Shown in pieces: positions 23,793 to 32,860 of a stretch of DNA of 64,000 nt. The position numbers were made by a program, and so were the translations under genes. Positions within the stretch are counted from its first letter, which is position 1. Each line of letters opens with the position of its first letter. The notes below the pieces were generated by a model. The model ran no database searches. It saw nothing but the letters and a program-made list of their open reading frames with translations, and was not told the DNA's origin. Source of the stretch: Neospora caninum Liverpool (Eukaryota; Apicomplexa; Conoidasida; Eucoccidiorida; Sarcocystidae); the NCBI RefSeq assembly GCF_000208865.1, contig NC_018394.1, positions 1,757,635 through 1,821,634 of the forward strand, written 5' to 3'.

Positions 23793-25798
23793 CTGTTTGC
23801 AGATGATGATTGGCTCGGACTTCTCAGGGAACGTGAACATGGCCCTCTTGCTGTTCTTGGCGGTTCTGACGTTCATGTTCATCCTTGAGGTCGGGGTGTC
23901 TCTGATGTTTGCGTACTTCGACAACGTCCGAAGCCAGCAGACGTTCTTCCGAGTTCCCGTGGTGGGCTACATCTTTCGCTTCTTCGCGCGCCTGTCGGAG
24001 AAGCGGCGCGCTCGCGAGCCGATCGTTGTGTTTGACACGGAGAACGAAGTGATCCAGTTGGTCGCTGCGAAGCGTCAGACCTGGACGCTGTTCCGCGCGT
24101 TGCGCAAGAACATTAATCTCGCCGAGAGGAACTACTTCATCAAGGTTATGTCTGAGAGTCTCGGTTTTGCGGTGGTGCACATGAAGCTGGACGTTATTCC
24201 CGGTTCGTTCTTGGAATTCGCACTGCGTCTCGGTTTGGCCTTCCACCGCGTGGAGGAAGTTTCTCAGCAGAACAAGAAGTCCCTCCAGGCCATTGCAGAC
24301 GGCGATTTGTCGCAGCTTGCGGACTGGTCGAACAACGAACACAAACGGAAGGACATTGCCCAGTCGGCGCGCACCGTGCAGAAGAAGATAACCCAGGATA
24401 TTGACACGTTCTATACGGACATGGAGGAGAAGTTCGCAAGTAAAGTCGACGGCGCGGAACCGCCCGCAGAGGACGCCGAAGAACAGCAAAACGAACGGCT
24501 TCGCGACTTGGAGGGGGAGATGGCTTCCGACGAGGAGGTGGAGAAGATGAAGCAGGAGATGACCAAGCACGAAGAGGAGGAGGGAGACCAAGACTACGGC
24601 GACGATGCGGCCTACCTCCGAAATCTCCAGGACTTCACGGACGACATAACGGGCGAGGACGAGGAAACGATGTATCTGTTCGACCAAGACATGATGACTC
24701 GGGGTATCGCCCTGTCCGAGCTGTACCTGGCGCTGCTCAAGCTACAACTGCAGGATTCAAATACAATCAGCAGTCAGTTCGACGCCTTCAGGCTGCGGAA
24801 ACAAATCCAGGCGGACGAGCACTCTGCGGCGCTCCTCAAGAGAAACCGGAAACTCAAAGTGATGCGCGAAGCCCTGGAAAGTCTCGTGCTGACGTCTGGG
24901 GCAGGCCTGGCGGAGCTGGGAATGACGGAGGAGGCGTTCAACAAGAAAAAGGACGAGCTCGCAAAGTTGAATGCGGAGATCGAGAAACTCAAAGGACGCC
25001 TTCAAGAACTGAAGGAGAACCCAGACAGTTACAAGGAGGACGAGGAGGTAGAGCGTGAGGAGGACTGGATCGACGAAGACCGCATTCCGGAAGTAGAGAA
25101 AATGGAGGAAGAGAACGCTCGCAGAAAGAAGGAACAACAGGAGCGAGAAGAGACAGATCGGGAAGTCTGCTGGACAGCCGACGACATGGAGAACGCCGGA
25201 TGGTTTGGGGAAGACGACGACGTCGTGTAAGTGAAGAGGGAGCAGCGCGGCATCCACCGGTTCTGCACGGACACAACCACACAGTGCACCCCTCTGTCCA
25301 TTGACTCTCGATCCGTGGACTCGAATTTTTGCAACATAGTGTTCGTCTCATAATACACGCACCATCGAGTCGCTCGGTGTCCAGAGGCCGAACGGCGAAC
25401 ACAGACAAGGCCATGCAATGTGAAGCAAGACAGACGTTCACAGTGCCTTCGGTCGTGAGTTCAGGGTGCCGTGGAGGGACGGGACGCGGACAGCTGACTC
25501 GCATGCACTTGGAAAGTGTTCACGGTCTATTCCTGCAGGTACTAAAATCGTTACCTGGTTAGGTACCTATGTGGCTAGTCGTCCAACTACACGAACGGTT
25601 GACCCATTGTCACCAGGCACTGTGCCCGCGGCTGCTGTGTGTGTGTGTGTGTGTTGCAGCTCTCCTGAAGAGACTTCTGAAGTCCCGGTCCCGGAAGGAA
25701 CGTTCAGGCTCGTAGGCCAAGACGCTGAGACTTGGGACGAACTTGGGTATTCGGCAGCCAACGGAATCCAGGAGACTGCTCCAGATGACGGTTTGTAA
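6855..25798 (+). CDS. CRMPa: Cysteine-repeat modular protein with kringle, GCC2/GCC3 modules and multipass membrane domain (CRMP family)
   Basis: Nineteen exons: 6855-7259, 7621-7882, 8169-8657, 9038-9358, 9767-10015, 10829-11044, 11402-11785, 12608-12997, 13312-13558, 14362-15358, 15895-16651, 17287-17395, 18030-18641, 19355-19571, 20315-20819, 21096-22719, 23133-23205, 23803-25226, 25660-25798. They total 9,420 nt (3,139 residues plus stop) and all phases agree. Domain order: hydrophobic signal (~119-135), N-terminal cysteine modules, kringle (~576-647), beta-rich ectodomain (~650-1500), GCC2/GCC3-like repeats (~1500-2230), about nine membrane segments (~2230-2665), acidic coiled-coil tail. 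This is the CRMP architecture. In T. gondii, CRMPa and CRMPb are known to act in rhoptry discharge during host-cell invasion. The downstream APT1 neighbour favours CRMPa over CRMPb (from memory). The borders of exons 2 and 3 are the least certain, and an internal ATG at 7110 is an alternative start. Confidence 0.85.
9038..10015 (+). other. CRMP exons 4-5: paired N-terminal cysteine modules
   Basis: Exons 4 (9038-9358) and 5 (9767-10015) both start and end in phase 1 and encode similar-looking modules. Exon 4 carries YCFSKNDL followed by CVDSCGQSVACAG. Exon 5 carries YRVIDNDKGCVPVEY followed by CVDDCHNTVNCSG. The shared pattern CVDxCxxxVxC suggests an internal duplication. I do not recognise the module as a named domain. 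Confidence 0.6.
10474..10503 (+). repeat. GT repeat followed by a 15-G run (CRMP intron 5)
   Basis: A (GT)n tract runs directly into 15 consecutive G in the intron before the kringle exon. It should be length-polymorphic and prone to sequencing error. Confidence 0.9.
10829..11044 (+). other. CRMP exon 6: complete kringle domain
   Basis: One 216-nt exon flanked by phase-1 introns encodes ~72 residues with the kringle signature: a first Cys, then GASYTGCQTKTRTGRECQRW, then PHEHTELQEPHNYCRN, then EIWCYTTDPHVRFDFCDP. The spacing of the six cysteines, the CQxW, NYCRN and WCYTTDP motifs and the terminal CDP are diagnostic. Kringles bind lysine-like or glycan ligands in animal proteins; the ligand here is unknown. 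Confidence 0.93.
11402..16440 (+). other. CRMP exons 7-11: beta-rich ectodomain of unrecognised fold
   Basis: Exons 7-9 encode tandem segments of ~80-130 residues rich in Val, Thr and Gly, resembling immunoglobulin-like or similar beta modules (for example KVDIVVSGVNLSPKYSLRVY). Exons 10 and 11 encode ~450 residues with regularly spaced hydrophobic strands such as PVVVLIDSGTGYIHLF and RVVYFTVDAAKKTFTFL, almost free of cysteine until about 16410. This pattern suggests a beta-propeller or similar repeat, which is inference. It separates the kringle from the cysteine modules. Confidence 0.5.
16864..16925 (+). repeat. TA-rich microsatellite (CRMP intron 11)
   Basis: An imperfect TATATGAA / (TA)n / GAATATG array lies inside the intron after exon 11. 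Confidence 0.8.
18917..18934 (+). repeat. G-rich homopolymer run (CRMP intron 13)
   Basis: GGGG C followed by 13 G lies in the intron before exon 14. Confidence 0.85.
19266..19324 (+). repeat. TATG tetranucleotide microsatellite (CRMP intron 13)
   Basis: About 14 nearly perfect TATG units are followed by a GT-rich tail that runs directly into the TGTCAG acceptor of exon 14 (exon start 19355). Confidence 0.9.
23286..23330 (+). repeat. TA microsatellite (CRMP intron 17)
   Basis: An imperfect (TA)n array with single C, A and G interruptions lies in the intron between exons 17 and 18. Confidence 0.85.
23767..23792 (+). repeat. GT microsatellite next to the exon 18 acceptor
   Basis: Thirteen TG units end ten bases before the CTGTTTGCAG acceptor boundary at 23802/23803. 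Confidence 0.9.
23930..25798 (+). other. CRMP exons 18-19: acidic cytosolic tail with coiled coil
   Basis: After the last membrane segment come ~475 residues with no membrane span. An acidic stretch (24450-24690; GDQDYGDDAAYL) is followed by predicted coiled coil (24780-25150; KKKDELAKLNAEIEKLKGRL) and a final acidic end. Exon 18 ends at 25226 inside CGTCGT|GTAAGT. Exon 19 starts after the TGTTGCAG acceptor and adds SPEETSEVPVPEGTF... to the stop at 25796-25798, in the matching frame. Confidence 0.75.
25636..25654 (+). repeat. GT microsatellite next to the exon 19 acceptor
   Basis: About nine TG units lead straight into the TGTTGCAG acceptor (exon start 25660), taking the place of a polypyrimidine tract. 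Confidence 0.9.
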
Positions 25799-27017
25799 GC
25801 AGGAAGCGAAGGGACGTTTCCTTTGACACTTTTATTCACGCTTCTTTTTTCGAAGCGCGGTCCTTCGCCCAGGTGAAAACGAGTCTCAAGGGAAGGACTG
25901 CGTTCACCTCGAGAACTCACGCGTCTCCCGGCCCCGCGTCGGAGCTGCTTTCTTTATCACGTGCAACGCGAGCGCTGGTTCGAGAATCGGCAGTGACGCG
26001 AGACAAAGGATCCGTTGCATACGTCAGTGGCATTTTCTGCTCAGGCACTTCACCCGGTATTCCGCGCACGCCTCGCTACACAATTTGCGCGGCGGGCACA
26101 CACCAGAAAACAGAGACGAAGGCAGAAAACGCCTTCCAGTGGGGTAGGGCGTCATGCGACGCAGAGGTTTATCGCCTAGTTAAGAGGACGTGCGGTCTCG
26201 AGGGGATCGCCGGCTAAACGTAAGATGTCCTTCGTTTCTGCGCCACCGAGGTGAATCCTTTGGGCGCTGAGACGTTCGCACTCCTCGTGATCTCAGGGAT
26301 AAACGAACGTTCTGTTTCCATACACGTGTTTTTGTATGTGGCGGCGGGTTCAAACCAAGGCCAACCCCAAGCGCACCTTTCTGGGTTTTATGGCTGGATG
26401 AGAAACGTTTTTTCTGGCCGATGTTTTTCAGCGGGGGTTTGAGAGCGGCGGCTCTATTTTGAATTTGACACGGACTTGTTTTGGCCTTTCTTCTGAATTC
26501 TTTGTTCTTCCGCGGCGAATTTCAGCTGCGGCACGCGAGCTCCTGAGCTCTTGCTCGTCCTGCTACAGTGTGTCCGGCGCGGACTAGACTTTGAGACCAT
26601 AAACCCTACACACATAGGCTTGTAGACTGGTCTTCCCAGAACGAAACCTTTCTGGAAGAAGGCTCCCTTTGAGCTGTCCTGCGCCCACATTCGCGTTTTT
26701 ATCACCGAAAGCACCCACGGGAGCGCTGTGGAGTCGTTTTAGGCTGTTACAGGATCACGGACAGCGTACTCGAAATCTCGGAGATAGCTCGGAAAAACGC
26801 AGGCCGTTACCCCAGCCTCTACGGTTTTGGGGCAGGGGCCGGGCGGGAGTCTCAACAGCAGATCAAGCATTTCGAGGACATCTGTCTCCTTGTGAGAGAC
26901 GTGCCACGACCTTGGCAGACTGCCGGGGAACCTGTCTTTGTCCCCTCGCCCCACGCCTCCGCAGTCGGTTGGGTTTCCTGTGAGAGCAGACAACTCTGCA
27001 AGACCAGCTTATGCACC

Positions 27018-27058
27018 TTCGCTTAATATCGGGCTTTTTTTCGCTTAATATCGGGCTT
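27018..27058 (+). repeat. 19-base direct duplication
   Basis: TTCGCTTAATATCGGGCTT occurs at 27018-27036 and again at 27040-27058, separated by three T. It is a perfect local duplication. Confidence 0.9.
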
Positions 27059-28020
27059 GCAACAGGAACCGAAGGCGTTCTAGACGTACGAGTACACTTC
27101 TTTTGCAACGCATGCAGCCTGCACTTCACATCTTTCTTTCTGTCAGGTCACTTTTTATCGTTTTTCGCATCAGCACTGCAGACGGACACTGGAGCGTGGG
27201 TGAAGAACCGATTCGTATGCGTGCCATGTTAGAGTTGCGGCTCCAGTCTACATGACGCGGGAGAGTACGCGTCCTGTTTGCGGCGACTACGACTGTTTTG
27301 AAGGACTGACAGTGCGAGCGAGACTCGTCGTATCCTATGAAGGAACAGCCAAACCGAACAAACGCCACGCCGCCTTGTGTCCTTGCCGCGCGCCTCCGCC
27401 TCTCCCGGACCCCCTACTGTTTTGTTTCCTCCCCCGCCGAAGGCCGTGTCACCGTTTCACCCAGAAACCGGTTGCCTCTCGAGCTCGGCAGGCTTCCACG
27501 GAAAAGCGCAGAGTTAGCTGTGCATACACTGCGCCCCTAGTGAGAGCGCTTCTGACAATCTGAGTCGCCGCGTTCATGTCGCAAGCTCCGGATTGTCTTT
27601 CGGGTCTTCCCCGCTGTCTCGCTTTCAACGGGCATCGACTCGCACTGCGTCGAAGACTTTCCGTTCATCCGCAACGTTCCTGATTTCGCTTCTGGTTTCC
27701 TCTTATGCGAACGCGAGAAATGTGGGTGCCGCGCATCTCCGCGAAGCGTCGGCGCGAGCGCACACGACCGCTGGGACCTCGCGTCTACCAGTGTGTGCGT
27801 GCGTCAAACGCAGCTGTTGCGTCTTCCGTCCGCGTCCGTGCCGTCACAGCCATATCGCGCCGTGGGTACCTTCCTGCGCTTTATTCGGCCTAGCAAAAGG
27901 CCTTTTGGACAGTCCAGAGGCCGTCGTGACACAAAGCGCATTCTTAGATCGACAGAAGAGAAGAGGCGGGAAACAGAACACGGCCAGAGACGCATTTTGA
28001 CCCAGCGCGCTTACACACAC

Positions 28021-28059
28021 ACACGCCGTCCACACACGCCGTCCACACACGCCGTCCAC
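28021..28059 (+). repeat. 13-base minisatellite, three copies
   Basis: Three perfect copies of ACACGCCGTCCAC follow a short CA run. Confidence 0.9.
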
Positions 28060-29297
28060 ACACTCGCGCCGCGCATCGTGTAGGGCGGGGGGAGAGGGCC
28101 GTTGCGGCGTTGCGGAGACACGGGGCAAGAGCGGCGCCAGAGGGAAGGTGGAGTTGTGTCTCTGCAGAGACAAAGAGGACGCGCGACGTTCTCCCATACT
28201 TGGAAAAACCACGGGAAACACAGCCCTTTGACGATCGGGGGACGGTTTTTTTACAAGTGACAAGCAAAACCACTTCGCGGGGACCGCGTGTTCGTCCTGT
28301 GTCCGTGGTGCGTTTATACGCGGCGTGGACCAAGTGGGTAATGACTGTTGCGCGCGGAAAAGGCGAGGAGACACGGCCAAGTTCTTTTTCGCTGTTCATT
28401 CTGCGTTTCGTCTCCGGCTTCCCACTCCCCTTTCAACTGCGTTGTCTCGCTGGAAAATCCGCAACGCCAAGACAACTGCGGAAGACAGATTCTTCAACTT
28501 CTTCCACACGCACACCCGACGCCCCTCAAAAGTGTTCTCGACCGTTTCTGATCGCCGTCCAAACTTCCCTCGTATCTCCTGCATCGTTGCCAAGGCGATG
28601 CTCAGCTCCTTTGTTCTTTCCCTCCCTTCCCGGTCGCAAATCACTCTCCGATCTGGAACGCCTGCGTCCTTTCGGCTCTACGTCTCCGCTCTCGCCCCTC
28701 GCTGGCCCCGCGTCACTGCTCGAGTTCTCCTCCGTCCCGCATTTTCCTCTTTTTGAGATTTCCGGCGACCTGCGCGCTCTTGGGCTTCCTCTGCGAGTCT
28801 TCGGAACCACACGCTCGACGGACTCAGACGTTTGTGGCAAGACGCGGGACTGCACACAGAGAGGAAGGCAGTGAGAAGAGAGAGGGTGGTTCGCGGCGCG
28901 GCGATTCCCGGAGACATGGGCACGCGGGTCACCGGGAAAACCCCGACGATTTGCCTCTCCCCGATATCTTTTTCTCCCGCAGGTGTCTCCTCAGTTCTCG
29001 CGGTCCCGGGGTTTTTTGGCCTTTTCTCTGAGGAGCCCCTCGCGCGTTTTCGTCGCCTTCGCCTGCAGACCCGCGCGCATTCTTCACACAACTCTCCGAG
29101 GGTTAACGCCTGTTCTGCTTTTTTGAAGCCTACGCTTCGTCGTCTCTCCCACCGCGCGTTGTCTCGCGTCTCCGACCCCGTTTCGACTGTGGCCGCGTGC
29201 GCATACTTGCTGGCGCTCACCACCTAGACGCGTAGCAGCTCTTTTGAGTCCCTGCGTCTCGATCCCTGCGAACCGCTTTTGTCCTCTCCCTGTGAAG

Positions 29298-30353
29298 ATG
29301 GAGGAGTCGAAGCGCCTGGGGCCGTCGGCGGGGCACGCGCAATACGGGACTGTCCCGAGCGGGGGAGCGCGCGCGGTGAAGGATTTGGAGGCTCAGGCCT
29401 TTTCTGTGTCTCCCGACCAGACGTTTTATCTCCAGCTGGGCGGTTTGTTGGTTCTCTGGTACGCGCTGAACGTCATGTACAATCTGGACAACAAACTGGC
29501 GCTGATCATGCTGCCGCTGCCGTGGACAGTCTCGACGTTCCAGCTGTTCTTTGGGTGGATTTTCTTCTGCTTCGCGTGGGCGACGGGGCTGCGGCCAGTC
29601 CCGCGGGTCCACACGGCGGAGCTCTTCTTCACGCGCATCGCGCCGCAAGGTCTCTGTCACTTCTTTGTCCACATTGGCGCGGTGATCTCCATGGGCTGTG
29701 GAGCTGTCAGCTTCACGCACATCGTCAAGGCGTCCGAGCCGGTCCTCACGGCGCTGCTGTCCGGGATCTTTCTGCGGCAAATCTTCACCTGGCAGACGTA
29801 CCTCTCCCTCGCTCCGATTGTCGCGGGAGTCATCATGGCGTCAGTCACCGAGCTCTCGTTCACGTGGATGGCCTTCTGGTGCGCGCTCCTCAGCGCCCTG
29901 GGGAGCTCGTCGCGCGCGGTCTTCGCGAAACGCGCGATGGCAGATCGAAAGCAAGTCGGCGAGAATCTGTCGTCTGCGAACATGTACGCGCTCTTGACCA
30001 TCGTCGCGTCGCTCATCTCGCTCCCCCTCGCCCTCTTCACCGAGGGCGCGAAAGTGCTCGCCGTCTGGGAGGCGAGCACTGGCCCAGACAGCCCCTGGAC
30101 CGGACCGCAGATCCTCGCAAAGATGTGCTTCTCCGGCTTCTGGTACTACATGTACAACGAAGTCGCGTACCTGTGCCTGGAGAAAGTCAACCAAGTCACG
30201 CACGCAGTCGCGAACACTCTCAAGCGCGTGGTCATCATCGTCGCCTCCGTCATCTTCTTCCACACGCCCGTCACCACGCTCGGCGCGACCGGCGCCGTGG
30301 TGGCCATCGCCGGAACGCTCCTCTACTCGCTCTCCAAAACCAAATACGGATAA
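29298..30353 (+). CDS. APT1: Plastid phosphate/triose-phosphate translocator, apicoplast type
   Basis: Single exon, 351 residues, ATG in AAGATGGAG. The frame is open back to about 29244, but only with a TTG. The protein is a drug/metabolite-transporter-superfamily member of the plastid phosphate translocator family. It has about eight to ten membrane segments with the family hallmarks FTHIVKASEPVLTALLSG (~138-155) and ANTLKRVVIIVASVIFFHTP (~305-324). The Lys in IVKASEP and the Lys-Arg in TLKRVV match the substrate-phosphate binding positions of plant TPT/PPT proteins. T. gondii APT1 is known to sit in apicoplast membranes and exchange triose phosphate or phosphoenolpyruvate for phosphate, feeding isoprenoid and fatty-acid synthesis. 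There is no cleavable N-terminal signal: the first ~45 residues are hydrophilic, which fits APT1 rather than a transit-peptide protein. Confidence 0.9.
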   Translation: MEESKRLGPSAGHAQYGTVPSGGARAVKDLEAQAFSVSPDQTFYLQLGGLLVLWYALNVMYNLDNKLALIMLPLPWTVSTFQLFFGWIFFCFAWATGLRPVPRVHTAELFFTRIAPQGLCHFFVHIGAVISMGCGAVSFTHIVKASEPVLTALLSGIFLRQIFTWQTYLSLAPIVAGVIMASVTELSFTWMAFWCALLSALGSSSRAVFAKRAMADRKQVGENLSSANMYALLTIVASLISLPLALFTEGAKVLAVWEASTGPDSPWTGPQILAKMCFSGFWYYMYNEVAYLCLEKVNQVTHAVANTLKRVVIIVASVIFFHTPVTTLGATGAVVAIAGTLLYSLSKTKYG

Positions 30354-32860
30354 AGGGAAGGACGGAAACGCGCGCGGGGGGAGAGCAAAGCGTCCACGAG
30401 AAAGGGAACCCCCCCAACGCCACGGGGTGGAGGAGGAGACCCGCTGGTTTCTGTCGGACGCGCGCGAGTCGGAAGGAACGGCGGAGAGAAGAAGTGGGAA
30501 GAAAGAGAGACAAGGAGAATCTGGGGCCGTCGCGGCGGGCGGGAGGAGGGGTGGGGGAGGCGCAAGATGTCTTTGAGTTCCGCGGCAACTCCTTTCCGAA
30601 CCCAGACGCGCTCCCGCCTCTCCCGTCAGGACAGGGATCGCCCCGCGGCGAAGGGTGCGGCTCGGCGAGCTGTCGCACGAAAGGAGAGAGGAGACCGGGG
30701 GAGGCAAGAGAAAGGAACGCATATGGAGACACACACCAAGCGCGACAGCGAGAGGAGATAGGCACGCCAGGGCTGGGAAAAGAGGGCGTCTGCGTGGCGA
30801 TTCCCGGCTCGACGAAAGGGAAGGCAGAACCGGAAGCACGGTCATGACACATGCAGAGAAAGCGCATCGTCAGTGACGTGTGTGTGGAGCTCTGTATGTG
30901 TATGTGTGTATGTGTGTGTGTCGGCGGTTTCCGGAAACTCCGAGACACAGAATATGGAAGGGAGAGTGAACCCGACGACAGAACGGGGATGCCTGCAGCT
31001 TTTTTTGATGTCTTTTGCACACGGGTGTGCGAAAGAAGGAAGCGCTCGTGAGTGCGAGTGTGAAGCCTCGCGAGTCGCTGCGAGTTGTTCAGATAAAGGC
31101 GTTTCCCTCAACGGGTTTTGTGAACGCGAGCTCTGGGGCTCAGCTAACCTTTGCTGTTTCTGTTTCCGCAGCGGGTGCGGCTCGCTTGACTGTCTATACC
31201 GCGGTGGGTGTCGCGATCCGCATGCCACACCACCTGCCTTTGCAGTCGAATTCCAGCTGAACTCATACTTGGACTCGCACGAGGGGCCTTGGCTTTTTGC
31301 GGCGGGGATGCGAGTGGCGAAACTGCATGCAACTCGCGGAAAAAAAGTTTGATACTCCGGAACTCAGAGGAAGCGTGGAGCGGTTGGCATGTCGCGTCGC
31401 CAGATCGCGCCGACTTGCGCCGCGAACCGCTCAGAAGACAACGGCTCTCGACTTCCGCATTCTCTATCTCGCTGATCACTGTCCAGGAAGTGAACTTTGT
31501 TTCCGGTTTGGGCGGAAACGCCGACAAATCGCGAAGAACTGGTTTTCGCTCTCTTATAACCCCCCGCAGATCCAGCAGAAAAAAACGATTCTCGGGAGTG
31601 CCCACGAAAAACTCGACGTGTCGCGGGTCTCCGTTGTCCGAGACGTTTGTTTTAAACAGGAACTGAAAGGCAAACGGTACAGCGAAAAACGTTACGCCGA
31701 TATGCAGGAAACCTGTCACACACATTTAAGCAGTATATATACATATAGTGCATGCAGTCGATACCCTCCTCTCTTCCTATGCAGGACAGCGGGTGTGCGT
31801 CCCTGCGCTTGCTCGTTCAGCAGGGATCAGAGCTCTGACTTCTGTGCACCACCCGTGAGAAGAACCGAGTCGAAATCCTTCGGAGTCTCTGACGGGGATG
31901 CGCTTGCCCAGGGTCGGGCCCTCTCACATTGGTCTTGCGCTTCGCGACATGCTCGGTTGGGGAAGACGGCGCGGAAAGCCGGCGAGAGAGGCGAATGGGC
32001 GCGACGTTTCAATTGCTTTTCTGTTCTCTCTGGCGCGCGAGCAGTCGCGCCCGAAGTTGCGCCTTCCGGTCTTGAGGGGACACCACGGGAGCCAGACTTC
32101 CACTCCGGTGACCAGCTGTAGATGCATGCGCGCACAGGAGCGAACGACAGGTTTCCTCACCGTCCAGAGGTGCCCTCGTCGTAGCACACGAAGCGGCAAG
32201 AGCATGAAGCGAACATGAGTTTCCAGATCCGACTCATTTACACACACCGATGAACACAAAAAAGGGAGCTTTTGCGGTGCCTTCGTTCGCACTGTTCTGC
32301 GGGCTCGCCGCATGTCTCGAGAACCGATCTCGCCCAGCAGGGAACACACGCCCATAATGACCACAGTGCTATATGTATATAGATATACATCTGTTGAAAA
32401 TGCATGCATGCACGTAAAAACAGATACATGGACAAGCAGCCAGCGATGTAGACACGAACGCACTTGAGCAGGCACTTACACATATGGACAGCGATAGGTT
32501 GGATACAAGTGGACAAACCGCCGGCTCAGGAGAGGTAGGCATGCATGGCGGTGGAAATGAACGTCTACGTGGGAAAAGATGGAGAAATCCCGCCCATCCC
32601 TGAACTGCCTGTCGGATCAAATACCACTAGAGGGGCACCAGATCTTGCTTGCAGTGACGAGGAACTGCATGCAGTTGGCAAATAACATCTGTAAATAGTG
32701 CCTGAAGAGGGTACTCGACAGCAGCAGAGATGCGTGAAAAATGTGCTACCTGGACTTGGGACACGAACGGCCAGAAAAGTCCCCCCAAGACGACGCGCGT
32801 GCATGTGTTCCTACACCTCTCTACCCTTCTAAACAGCGCGCGCGTCCAAAAAACTAAAGT
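30354..32860. other. convergent intergenic region between APT1 and DPH1
   Basis: Both neighbours end here, so it should hold two 3' untranslated regions. The part just after APT1 is purine-rich. TGCATGCATGC repeats occur near 32401, with a short GT run near 30900. No recognisable protein is encoded; the longer frames (for example near 31297-32121) lack family features. Confidence 0.4.

Larger units (their letters stand above)
21630..23925 (+). other. CRMP exons 16-18: multipass membrane region
   Basis: About nine hydrophobic segments follow the last cysteine module. They include VCLAGYYLATLLFNIV, ALVPIALPILVTIIMFIIVY, FFAVGIVGLVVWSIGIPL, IWLAVVIAVIFLIIHLV and MALLLFLAVLTFMFILEVG. The 73-nt exon 17 (23133-23205) supplies the start of the eighth segment, which continues at the start of exon 18. 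The fold is reminiscent of TRP or GPCR-like multipass domains attached to GCC2/GCC3 ectodomains, but channel activity cannot be read from the sequence. Confidence 0.75.
25799..29297. other. intergenic region between CRMP and APT1
   Basis: The first part is the CRMP 3' flank. From about 28350 to 29297 the plus strand is pyrimidine-rich with many TCTC runs, as expected for a promoter and 5' leader of APT1. Open frames here are arginine/serine-rich and have no recognisable domain. A small minisatellite (28021-28059) and a 19-base duplication (27018-27058) are listed separately. No gene is called. Confidence 0.45.

Noticed and set aside
25228..25230. TAA as the normal CRMP stop
   Set aside because: It is part of a strong GTAAGT donor, and a downstream exon continues in the matching frame. 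It is kept only as a possible intron-retention isoform.
28014..28075. Short tandem repeats as a CRISPR array
   Set aside because: The 13-base units are directly adjacent with no spacers, and the genome is eukaryotic.
29279..30847. 522-codon plus frame overlapping APT1 in another phase
   Set aside because: The translation is Arg/His/Ala-rich and featureless; the APT1 frame has the membrane segments and family motifs.
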